Shown: positions 35,207-43,078 of the stretch, one piece after another
Numbering within the stretch: the first letter of the stretch is position 1
How the letters are laid out: each line of letters opens with the position of its first letter
Source of the DNA: Thiodiazotropha sp050305635
Lineage (GTDB): Bacteria > Pseudomonadota > Gammaproteobacteria > Chromatiales > Chromatiaceae
Assembly: GCA_050305635.1 (NCBI GenBank)
Contig: JBNLFS010000111.1
Location: 1-64,000, forward strand
Length of the DNA stretch: 64,000 bases
Reading direction: 5' to 3'
Notes under the pieces: generated by a model
Seen by the model: only the letters and a program-made list of their open reading frames with translations
Told to the model about the DNA's origin: nothing
Databases searched by the model: none
Position numbers and translations under genes: made by a program

Positions 35207-36463
35207 TTAACCGGGTAATCCCGGGGTGTGTTGGGAAATCCGGGCAATGCGGACCGGCGCGGGCGGATGGCTGTCGTGAAACAGCGAATAGAGCGGATCC
35301 GGCGTCAGGGTGCTGGCATTGTCCTGGTAGAGTTTGACCAGTGCGCGAACCAAATATTCACCGTTGCTCTGTTCGATCGCATAGTGATCCGCCTGGAACT
35401 CATGGCGTCGCGAGAGATAGCTGCCCAGCGGGGTGAAGAAGATGGTGAACACGGGGATGGTCAGCATGAACAGCAACAGGGCCGCGGCCTCGGAGGGTTG
35501 GGAGATGCCCAATCCCTGATAGAACCAGAGCTGCTGTGACAGCCAGCCGAGCAGTGCCATGGCGCCGAGGGAGAGCAGGGCCATGACCGCCATCTGCTTA
35601 TGGATATGCTTGTAATGAAAGTGTCCCAGCTCATGTGCCAGTACCGCTTCCGCCTCTTCGCTGTTGAGCTTCTCGAGCAGGGTGTCGAAGAAGACGATGC
35701 GTTTGTTTTTCCCGAACCCGGTGAAATAAGCATTGCCATGAGCGGACCGTTTGGAACCGTCCATGACGAAGATGCCGTCACTGGTGAAACCGCAGCGTTC
35801 AAGCAGATTCTGAATCCGCTCTCGCATCGCTCCCGCCTCCAGAGGCGTGAAGGCGTTGAACAGGGGGGCGATGAAGCGTGGGTAGGCCCAGCTGATGCCG
35901 AGGGTGAATCCCATCCACACAGCCCAGGCGGCCAGCCACCAGTAGCGGCCGGCACCCTGCATGAGCATCAGGATCACCCACAGCAGGGGGCCGCCGAGGA
36001 GAACGCCGAGCAGCAGACCCATGAAACGGTCCTTGATGTACTGCTTCACGCTCATGCGATTGAAGCCAAATGTCACCTCCAGGCGAAAGGTGCGATACAG
36101 GCTGAACGGCAGATCCAATAGGCTGTTGACCAGAAAGAAGGCGAAAAACAGCAACAGTCCGCTGAGTGTCGGCCCCCAGGCATAGCCTGCCCAGAAGTTG
36201 ATAAGCAGTTCAATGCCTCCGCCCAGGGTCCAGATCAGCAGCAGCACGACTCCCAGCAGGATCTCAACCAGGGCCAGACGCCCCTTTGCCTGGGTGTAGT
36301 CCGCGGCTTTCTGATGTTCCTGCAGGGACACCTTGTCCTGGAAGGCTTCCGGAACCCGGCCGCGGTTGATCCTGACATGATGCAGATGTCGCATCAGCAA
36401 CCAGATCTGAACGGCTGTGCCGAGCAGCAGAAAGCTCAGGAAAATTTGGGTAAAAAGGTTCAT
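35207..36463 (-). CDS. M48-family (Ste24/CAAX-type) membrane metalloprotease
   Basis: The 418-residue protein has several membrane helices and the zinc motif HELGH (AVLAHELGHFHYKH), with the third ligand Glu in RRHEFQADHYAIE. The N-terminal part (EHQKAADYTQAKGRLALVE, FGFNRMSVKQYIKDR) is of the eukaryotic Ste24/CAAX protease type, longer than HtpX. In bacteria the family is thought to clear damaged membrane proteins. It is divergent from orn. Confidence 0.93.
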   Translation of the reverse strand: MNLFTQIFLSFLLLGTAVQIWLLMRHLHHVRINRGRVPEAFQDKVSLQEHQKAADYTQAKGRLALVEILLGVVLLLIWTLGGGIELLINFWAGYAWGPTLSGLLLFFAFFLVNSLLDLPFSLYRTFRLEVTFGFNRMSVKQYIKDRFMGLLLGVLLGGPLLWVILMLMQGAGRYWWLAAWAVWMGFTLGISWAYPRFIAPLFNAFTPLEAGAMRERIQNLLERCGFTSDGIFVMDGSKRSAHGNAYFTGFGKNKRIVFFDTLLEKLNSEEAEAVLAHELGHFHYKHIHKQMAVMALLSLGAMALLGWLSQQLWFYQGLGISQPSEAAALLLFMLTIPVFTIFFTPLGSYLSRRHEFQADHYAIEQSNGEYLVRALVKLYQDNASTLTPDPLYSLFHDSHPPAPVRIARISQHTPGLPG

Positions 36464-36521
36464 TGGGTTATGGTTTTGGGGCTTATTGCTGGTGCAAGTG
36501 TACTGTCTGCCGCCGCTTACT

Positions 36522-36529
36522 GCTAGAAT
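36522..36529 (+). promoter_or_regulatory. Candidate extended -10 promoter for orn
   Basis: TG (36522 is G; the T is at 36521), one base, then TAGAAT (36524-36529) forms an extended -10 element about 45 bases before orn. The -35 is weak. Confidence 0.4.
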
Positions 36530-36535
36530 CCGCCC

Positions 36536-36563
36536 TGAAAAATCACCCTTGAAAAATCACCCG
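36536..36563 (+). repeat. 14-base tandem duplication before orn
   Basis: TGAAAAATCACCC occurs twice in tandem with a 14-base period (36536-36549 and 36550-36563), ending 10 bases before the orn start. It probably arose by slippage and lies in the orn leader. Confidence 0.7.
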
Positions 36564-36573
36564 GGAACCCCCG

Positions 36574-37122
36574 ATGCCTGTAGATGCCACGAATCTGATC
36601 TGGATAGACCTGGAAATGACGGGTTTGGATACCCAGAATGACGAGATCATTGAAATCGCTACGATCGTCACCGATGGTGATCTGAATATTCTCGCCGAAG
36701 GTCCGGTCATCGCGATCCACCAGTCCGAGGAGAAACTGGGGGCCATGGATGACTGGAACCAACGTCAACATTCGCAATCCGGTCTGTTGGAAAGGGTGCG
36801 CAGCAGCACCAGCGATGAGCGGCAGGCACAGCAGCAAACCCTGGCATTTCTCAAGTCTCTGGTGCCTCATGGCGCATCCCCCATGTGTGGCAACAGCATC
36901 TGTCAGGATCGGCGTTTCCTGGCACGCTGCATGCCGGAACTCGAAGCCTATTTCCACTATCGGAATCTCGATGTCAGCACCCTGAAAGAGTTGGTCAAGC
37001 GTTGGGCGCCCAGTATCGGAGAGGGGTTTGTCAAACAGGGTAAACATCTGGCTTTAGACGATATTCGGGATTCGATCGCGGAGCTGCTGTTTTACCGTAA
37101 CCATTTTCTGCGTCTGCCCTGA
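36574..37122 (+). CDS. orn: Oligoribonuclease Orn
   Basis: Orn degrades 2- to 5-residue RNAs, including pGpG from cyclic di-GMP, to mononucleotides. The 182-residue DEDDh exonuclease has WIDLEMTGLD, MCGNSICQDRRFL and HLALDDIRDSIAEL. Length and motifs are normal. It is divergent from the M48 gene. Confidence 0.98.
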   Translation: MPVDATNLIWIDLEMTGLDTQNDEIIEIATIVTDGDLNILAEGPVIAIHQSEEKLGAMDDWNQRQHSQSGLLERVRSSTSDERQAQQQTLAFLKSLVPHGASPMCGNSICQDRRFLARCMPELEAYFHYRNLDVSTLKELVKRWAPSIGEGFVKQGKHLALDDIRDSIAELLFYRNHFLRLP

Positions 37123-37140
37123 TTCTGAGCCCCATCTGAG

Positions 37141-38241
37141 ATGACAGGGAAGTCATACAACGGTGTCCTGCGCCGTTATCTGGCGGCATTGGGGCTCTCC
37201 GCTCTGACCTGTCTCTATTTCACGCTGATGACCGCCTACGTGCCGTCAGGTAGGCAACTACTCGACAATCCCGATTTTGCCCAGGATCTGACCGCATGGA
37301 AAACCGGCGGCAATCGTCAAGGGATCAGCATTGAAGATCATGTGCTGACGCTGTCAAATTCCTCACCCCGGCAGAATGCGTCGGTTTCTCAATGCTTCGA
37401 TCGGCAACGATTTCCGGACAGGGTACTGGCTCGGGTCGAGGCCAGAACCGGCAGCCTGGCACTGGGTGAAAAACCTTGGAGCAGTGCCCGGGTCGGCCTG
37501 CTGTTGCACGATGCGGATGGCAAAGCCCGCTATCAACTGATCAGTCGCCTGGTGAACCTCAGACAGGAACAGCCTTGGATGTCCTATGAAGTGGTTTTAT
37601 CGATACCGGAGGATACTGGACGTGTCTGCTTCAGAATGTCCCTTGGTACCACGCAAGGCATATTTCAACTGAGAAATCCGAGTCTACATGCGGCTCAGAT
37701 GCAGCCATCCTTCCGTCTCGGCTGGTGGGCGCTGCTAATGGCTTGGGCCACTTCACTCTGGGTCTGGTCACGTCATCTGCAGCGACATTACCGGGTGGCG
37801 GGACAGGGCGCGTGGATCTGGTCGATGATCGGCGTGATGGCGCTGGGGATCCTGATGTCCAATGATGTAAAAATGCAACTGCTGGGATTTATGGCGTCTT
37901 GGTTGCCTGCGGATCCTGGACACGCGGGCGAGACTGCATCCGATGCCTGGGTCAGTCGCTTGCCGATGCTCGCTCCCGGGTATTGGGACATCTCGAAATT
38001 TTCCCATCTTATCGGTTTTTTTCTCCTGAGCGTGCTTCTCATGTTCAGGCGCAGGGCTCCGGCTCCCATTCTGATCAGTGGCATGCTGGTAGCGGCGGTC
38101 TGTTCCGAGGCACTGCAATTTTTCGCTCCGGGCAGGACACCCCGAATGAGCGATCTGCTGGTGGACAGTCTGGGTATTCTGGCTGGCTGGTGGGCGAGTG
38201 CCGGTGTTGCCGCGCTCAAGAAGATCCGCAATCACCGCTGA
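37141..38241 (+). CDS. VanZ-like membrane protein with an extracellular beta-rich domain
   Basis: The 366-residue protein has an N-terminal membrane helix (about 15-35) and then a beta-rich extracytoplasmic region (about 40-185, LLDNPDFAQDLTAWKTGGNR and WMSYEVVLSIPEDTGRVCFR) like a carbohydrate-binding jelly roll. Several helices ending in a VanZ-like segment (HLIGFFLLSVLLMF, SEALQFFAPGRTPRMSDLLV) follow. Function unknown; VanZ relatives alter sensitivity to glycopeptides in Gram-positives. The last gene before convergent queG. Confidence 0.75.
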   Translation: MTGKSYNGVLRRYLAALGLSALTCLYFTLMTAYVPSGRQLLDNPDFAQDLTAWKTGGNRQGISIEDHVLTLSNSSPRQNASVSQCFDRQRFPDRVLARVEARTGSLALGEKPWSSARVGLLLHDADGKARYQLISRLVNLRQEQPWMSYEVVLSIPEDTGRVCFRMSLGTTQGIFQLRNPSLHAAQMQPSFRLGWWALLMAWATSLWVWSRHLQRHYRVAGQGAWIWSMIGVMALGILMSNDVKMQLLGFMASWLPADPGHAGETASDAWVSRLPMLAPGYWDISKFSHLIGFFLLSVLLMFRRRAPAPILISGMLVAAVCSEALQFFAPGRTPRMSDLLVDSLGILAGWWASAGVAALKKIRNHR

Positions 38242-38247
38242 TCCCGT

Positions 38248-39318
38248 TTAGCTCTGCGGCTCCCTGTGTCTTTCCAGGGCCCAGTTCACATGTTCCCGCA
38301 CCAGTTCGGAGGGGTGGTTGCGTCCCTGTTCGAGCGCCGCTTGGATCTGCGGCGAGGCCGCGCAGTTACCCAGCGCAACCGCCAGGTTTCTCAGCCAGCG
38401 CTTGTGGCCCAGGCGTCGAATGGCCGATCCCTCGGTGCGTTGCAGGAAAGTGGCCTCGTCCCAGCTGAACAGATCGATCAACTGGACGTGATCGAGGCCG
38501 TGTCTGGAAAGAAAGTCGGCTTCCCGGGTATGCCGGGCAAACCGGTTCCAGGGACAGACCTGCTGACAGTCGTCACAACCGTAGATCCGGTTGCCGATCA
38601 GCGGCCTAAGATGTTTGGGTATCGCCCCCTGCAGTTCGATCGTCAGGTAGGAGATGCACAAGCGGGCATCCAGTTGGTAGGGGGCCACGATGGCGCGGGT
38701 GGGACAGATCTCGATACAGGCCCGGCAACGTCCGCAATGATCCGATGCCGGAGCATCGCAGATTAGGGGCAGGTCGATATAGATCTCCCCCAGAAAGAAC
38801 CAGGATCCCGCCTCCCGGGCGATGAGGTTGGTGTGCTTGCCCGGCCAGCCGAGACCGGCTTTGTGGGCGAGGGGTTTTTCCAGGACCGGGGCGGAGTCGG
38901 TGAAAACCCGGCAGCTCACCCCGGGTACGCTTTCCCTGATCCGATCCACCAGCTTCTGCAGCCGGTTGCGCAGCACCTTGTGATAGTCACGCCCAAGCGC
39001 ATATCGGGAGATGAAGGCCTGTTGCGGGTCGTGCAAAACCCGTATCGAGGCGTTCATGGGTTCCGGCAGATAGTCGAGTCTTGCGCAGATCACCCGTTGT
39101 GTCCCGGCCACCAGTTCCGCGGGTCGGCTGCGTTTAGTACCGTGGTGAGCCATGTAGTTCATTTCACCGTGGTATCCCCGGTCCAGCCAGCGCTTGAGAT
39201 CCCGCTCGGCCTCTCCAAGATCCGTATCGGTGATACCGATGGCATCGAGACCCAGGTCAAAGCCCCATCGCTTGATCCTGAGTGTTAAATCGTTGAGTTG
39301 ATCCGGGGTCATGGTCAT
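38248..39318 (-). CDS. queG: Epoxyqueuosine reductase QueG
   Basis: QueG reduces epoxyqueuosine to queuosine in tRNA, using cobalamin and two [4Fe-4S] clusters. The 356-residue protein has the ferredoxin motif CGRCRACIEICPTRAI and the second cluster CDDCQQVCPWN, plus DSAPVLEKPLAHKAGLGW. A C-terminal HEAT-like region follows. It is divergent from nnr, as in E. coli (yjeS/yjeF). Confidence 0.97.
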   Translation of the reverse strand: MTMTPDQLNDLTLRIKRWGFDLGLDAIGITDTDLGEAERDLKRWLDRGYHGEMNYMAHHGTKRSRPAELVAGTQRVICARLDYLPEPMNASIRVLHDPQQAFISRYALGRDYHKVLRNRLQKLVDRIRESVPGVSCRVFTDSAPVLEKPLAHKAGLGWPGKHTNLIAREAGSWFFLGEIYIDLPLICDAPASDHCGRCRACIEICPTRAIVAPYQLDARLCISYLTIELQGAIPKHLRPLIGNRIYGCDDCQQVCPWNRFARHTREADFLSRHGLDHVQLIDLFSWDEATFLQRTEGSAIRRLGHKRWLRNLAVALGNCAASPQIQAALEQGRNHPSELVREHVNWALERHREPQS

Positions 39319-39538
39319 GGCGTTGGAATCAAAACCTGTGCTGTTCTGTTTCAGACCTTGGAAAGCGGGGTTACAATCGCCACAAAGCGGGCAGGGTGGT
39401 GTTCATCCAAGCCCGGAAGGCATCCCTGTCCCGGCGGTCCATCGAATGGAACATCCGTCCATCATACCAATTGTGTCCTGAGGTTGAAGATGAAAACCCG
39501 CTATCCAGACTATGCAGAAGGCGAGGACATATCCTGAC

Positions 39539-41044
39539 ATGCGCGTGATGCCTGCAACCGAGTCACTGCCCTATGCGCTGTATCGCGCGGACCAGGTCAG
39601 AGCATTCGATCATCTCGCCATCCACGAATTCGGTATCCCCGGTGAGACCTTGATGGAGCGGGCAGGACGCCGGGCCTTTGATTGCATCCGGGAGCTCTGG
39701 CCCGATCTTCACGAGTTGCTGGTGGTCTGCGGCATCGGCAACAACGGTGGCGATGGCTACGTGGTGGCCCGCTTGGCGGCTCAGGCGGGACTCCAGGTCC
39801 GGGTTCTGCAGTTGGGGGACGTGTCACGCATCCGGGGGGATGCCTTGAGCAAAGCCCAGGCCTGGCGGGATCTGGGCAGGGAGCTGGAGCCCTTTGTGGA
39901 TCTGCCCGGGAAACCGGGGTTGATCGTCGACGCAATCCTGGGCACCGGCCTGGAACGGGAGGTGAAGGGCGCCTGGCGTGATGCGGTGGAGCAGATCAAC
40001 CGGCATCAGGCGCCGGTATTTTCCCTGGATATTCCCTCCGGACTGCACTCCGATACCGGTCAGCGGATGGGGTGTGCGATCGAGGCCCAGGCCTGTATCA
40101 GTTTCATCGGCTTGAAGCAGGGGTTGTTTACCGGCGCTGGCCCCGACTGTTGCGGGCGGATCTTTTTCGATGCCCTGGATATCCCCGCCCGGATCTATGC
40201 CAGCCAGCCCCTCGCCTGCCGCCGAATCGACTGGAGCAGGCAACGCAGCCGCCTGTCACCCCGCAAGCGGACCGCCCACAAGGGGGTTTTTGGTCACCTG
40301 CTGGTGGTGGGGGGCGACCGGGGCTACTCCGGCGCGGTGCGCATGGCGGCCGAAGGTGCGGCCCGCAGCGGTGTCGGCCTGGTCAGTATGGCCACTCATC
40401 CCGAGCACGCCGCGTGGAGCAATCTGGGTCGTCCGGAGTTGATGTGTCGCGGGATTACGGATGAGCACGATGCCTCCCTGGATGAACTCCTCGGACGAGC
40501 GGATGCCCTGGTGTTGGGGCCGGGTCTGGGGCGTCATGCCTGGGGAGAGGGCCTCTACCGAAAGCTCGCCGCGTCTCCTCTACCCCTGCTGCTCGATGCC
40601 GATGGGCTCTATTGGCTGGCGCAGCAGCCCGATCACCGGAACGACCGGGTGATCACACCCCACCCCGGCGAGGCGGCGCGGCTTCTGGGCTGGGAGGTCC
40701 CCCGGATCGAGGCGGACCGCTTCGCGGCCTGCCAGGCCCTGCAGGCGAAATACGGCGGGGTGGTGGTGCTCAAAGGGGCGGGCAGTCTGATTGCTTCTGC
40801 GGAGCAGAAACCGGTCGCCCTCTGCAGTGACGGCAATCCGGGTATGGCGAGTGGTGGGTTCGGTGATGTGTTGAGTGGCGTGATCGGCTCGTTTCTGGCT
40901 CAGGGCCTGAGTTTCAGGGAATCGGCCGAAATCGGTGTGAGTCTGCACGCCGCAGCTGCGGATCAGGCGGCACTGTCGGGTGAAGCGGGGATGCTGGCCG
41001 GGGATCTGTTCGATCCGATCAGACGACTCCTGAACGAGGGGTGA
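39539..41044 (+). CDS. nnr: Bifunctional NAD(P)HX epimerase/dehydratase
   Basis: This enzyme repairs hydrated NAD(P)H. The 501-residue fusion has an N-terminal epimerase domain (NnrE; ERAGRRAFDCI, CGIGNNGGDGYVVARL, about 25-235) and a C-terminal ADP-dependent dehydratase domain (NnrD; VVGGDRGYSGAVRMAAEGAA, VITPHPGEAARLLG, SDGNPGMASGGFGDVLSG). Start is ATG 39539 with GAGGA upstream; ATG 39512 is less likely. It heads the nnr-tsaE-amiB-mutL run. Confidence 0.95.
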   Translation: MRVMPATESLPYALYRADQVRAFDHLAIHEFGIPGETLMERAGRRAFDCIRELWPDLHELLVVCGIGNNGGDGYVVARLAAQAGLQVRVLQLGDVSRIRGDALSKAQAWRDLGRELEPFVDLPGKPGLIVDAILGTGLEREVKGAWRDAVEQINRHQAPVFSLDIPSGLHSDTGQRMGCAIEAQACISFIGLKQGLFTGAGPDCCGRIFFDALDIPARIYASQPLACRRIDWSRQRSRLSPRKRTAHKGVFGHLLVVGGDRGYSGAVRMAAEGAARSGVGLVSMATHPEHAAWSNLGRPELMCRGITDEHDASLDELLGRADALVLGPGLGRHAWGEGLYRKLAASPLPLLLDADGLYWLAQQPDHRNDRVITPHPGEAARLLGWEVPRIEADRFAACQALQAKYGGVVVLKGAGSLIASAEQKPVALCSDGNPGMASGGFGDVLSGVIGSFLAQGLSFRESAEIGVSLHAAAADQAALSGEAGMLAGDLFDPIRRLLNEG

Positions 41045-41053
41045 AATCGGGAC

Positions 41054-41524
41054 ATGTTTACAGTAACCGCCAGGGGTGAAGCCGAACAGGAAGAGGTGGG
41101 ACGTCAGCTGGCGCATCATTGTGCACCACCCTGCATCATCTTTCTGGAGGGCGATCTCGGCGCTGGGAAAACCACTCTAGTGCGCGGATTTCTCCGGGGC
41201 TTGGGACACTCTGGAAGGGTCAAGAGCCCCACCTACACCCTGATGGAACCCTATGAGCTGGGTGATCAGGCCTGCTATCACTTCGATCTCTACCGCCTGG
41301 CGGATGCTGAGGAATTGGAGTACCTGGGCCTCATGGATCTGTTGAGCCCGCAGTCCTATTGGCTGGTGGAGTGGCCGGAAAAGGGGCGGGGCGGGCTGCC
41401 ACCCGCCGACCTGCGGGTTAAAATCCACCATCAAGGGGATTCGAGACGCATTGAGATCGAACCCATGAGCGAAAAAGCAACCGGGTTACTGCAGGGATTA
41501 CAAGGTGATCTGGCTCATGGTTAA
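41054..41524 (+). CDS. tsaE: tRNA threonylcarbamoyladenosine ATPase TsaE
   Basis: TsaE is the ATPase of the TsaBDE complex that makes t6A37 in tRNA. The 156-residue protein has the P-loop GDLGAGKTTLVRGFLRGLGH, then KSPTYTLMEPYE and HFDLYRLADAEELEYLG, with WPEKGRG later. It begins 9 bases after nnr stops. tsaD and tsaB are not in this window. Confidence 0.97.
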   Translation: MFTVTARGEAEQEEVGRQLAHHCAPPCIIFLEGDLGAGKTTLVRGFLRGLGHSGRVKSPTYTLMEPYELGDQACYHFDLYRLADAEELEYLGLMDLLSPQSYWLVEWPEKGRGGLPPADLRVKIHHQGDSRRIEIEPMSEKATGLLQGLQGDLAHG

Positions 41525-41626
41525 ATCATTTTGCAGAAAAAACAGCTATCTAACAGAAAAGGTTGGAAAAAGTACTGCGGCATGCTATCTTTTCAAGTGT
41601 ATTTTCTTTATTTCGGATCCTGGGCC

Positions 41627-42943
41627 ATGAGGACTAGACTCGCCATTCTGCTGTTCCTTTTCATCAGCAGTCTTCCTGTCTATGCTGAACAGGCATCGGT
41701 GACCGGTCTGCGTGTCTGGTCGGCGCCGGACCACGTTCGTTTGGTCTTCGACGCCGACGATCAGCTCATCCATAAAATCTTCACTCTCAAAGATCCTGAC
41801 CGGCTGGTGCTCGACCTGAAAAATGTCAGTCTGACCAAGCATATGCCGGATCCCACTAAGGAAAACAAGATCATCAGGGGTATGCGCACCGCAACCCGCA
41901 ACAAGACCGATGTGCGGGTGGTGTTCGATCTGGCCACCCCGGTCAAGCCCATGAGTTTCGCCCTCAAACCCAACCGGGAGTATGGGCATCGCCTGGTGGT
42001 CGACCTGTATGACGACAGCCGGGTTGTGGGACGCTCTTCCCAGCCGGTGAAGACCGCCAAGGCGACCCAGGAGGCCGGTCAGCGTGATGTGGTGATTGCG
42101 GTCGATCCCGGTCATGGTGGCGAGGACCCGGGGGCACGGGGCAAAAAGGGCACCAACGAGAAAGACGTGGTGCTGGAAATCGGTCGCAAGCTGGCGGAGC
42201 AGATCAACCGGCAGAAGGGCATGCGGGCGGTGCTGATCCGTGACGGTGATTACTACCTGGGATTGAGAAAGCGCATCGCCAAGGCCCGCGAAGCCCAGGC
42301 CGATCTCTTCGTATCCATTCACGCCGATGCGTTTCATGATCCCAGCGTGAAGGGCTCATCGGTGTATACCCTGTCGCGCAGCGGCGCGTCCAACGAGGCG
42401 GCCCGCTGGCTGGCCGAGCGTGAAAACAGCGCCGACCTGGTGGGCGGTGTTTCACTCGAGGATAAGGATGACATGCTGGCCTCCGTGCTGCTGGATCTTT
42501 CCCAGATCGGTACCCTGCAGGCCAGTTCGGAAGCCGCCAGTCGTGTCCTGTCCCAGCTCAAAACCTTGGGTAAAACCCACAAGGGCAGGGTTCAGCAGGC
42601 AGGGTTCGTGGTACTGAAATCCCCGGATATTCCATCCATGCTGGTGGAAACCGCGTTCATCTCCAATCCCGGGGAAGAGCGCAGACTGAAGGATTCGGCC
42701 TATCAGGATCAGGTTGCTGTCGCCCTGATGAACGGTATTCACGAGTATTTCAAATTCCAACCGCCCCCCGGTACCTGGCTAGCCGCCAATCAGTCAAACC
42801 GTAAGCATGTGATCTCTTCGGGAGACACCCTGATCGCGATCGCCAACCGCTATCAGGTGAGTGTCAAACGTCTGCGCAATGCCAACGACCTGAAGAATGA
42901 CAACATTCGTATCGGCCAGGTGCTCGAGATTCCGGGCGGTTGA
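41627..42943 (+). CDS. amiB: N-acetylmuramoyl-L-alanine amidase AmiB-type
   Basis: This periplasmic amidase cleaves septal peptidoglycan during cell separation. The 438-residue product, counted from MRTRLAILLFLFISSLPVYA, has a signal peptide, an AMIN domain (about 24-125), and a zinc amidase_3 domain (about 150-370; zinc ligands in VDPGHGGEDPGARG, VVLEIG and SIHADAFHD). A C-terminal LysM domain (HVISSGDTLIAIANRYQV) follows. AMIN plus LysM and the place before mutL fit AmiB. TTG at 41531 would start upstream but would precede the signal peptide, so it is rejected. Confidence 0.95.
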   Translation: MRTRLAILLFLFISSLPVYAEQASVTGLRVWSAPDHVRLVFDADDQLIHKIFTLKDPDRLVLDLKNVSLTKHMPDPTKENKIIRGMRTATRNKTDVRVVFDLATPVKPMSFALKPNREYGHRLVVDLYDDSRVVGRSSQPVKTAKATQEAGQRDVVIAVDPGHGGEDPGARGKKGTNEKDVVLEIGRKLAEQINRQKGMRAVLIRDGDYYLGLRKRIAKAREAQADLFVSIHADAFHDPSVKGSSVYTLSRSGASNEAARWLAERENSADLVGGVSLEDKDDMLASVLLDLSQIGTLQASSEAASRVLSQLKTLGKTHKGRVQQAGFVVLKSPDIPSMLVETAFISNPGEERRLKDSAYQDQVAVALMNGIHEYFKFQPPPGTWLAANQSNRKHVISSGDTLIAIANRYQVSVKRLRNANDLKNDNIRIGQVLEIPGG

Positions 42944-43078
42944 TCGGCCCGATGGCAGCGGTCCATTGCCGTGACCGACGCCCGTTTATGAGCAGGTTTC
43001 AAGTGGTGCGTGCATCCTGAAGTCTCAGCTGAGACAATCCCCGTTTTGCAGACTCAGGACACCCCGATCCTTCCCGGC

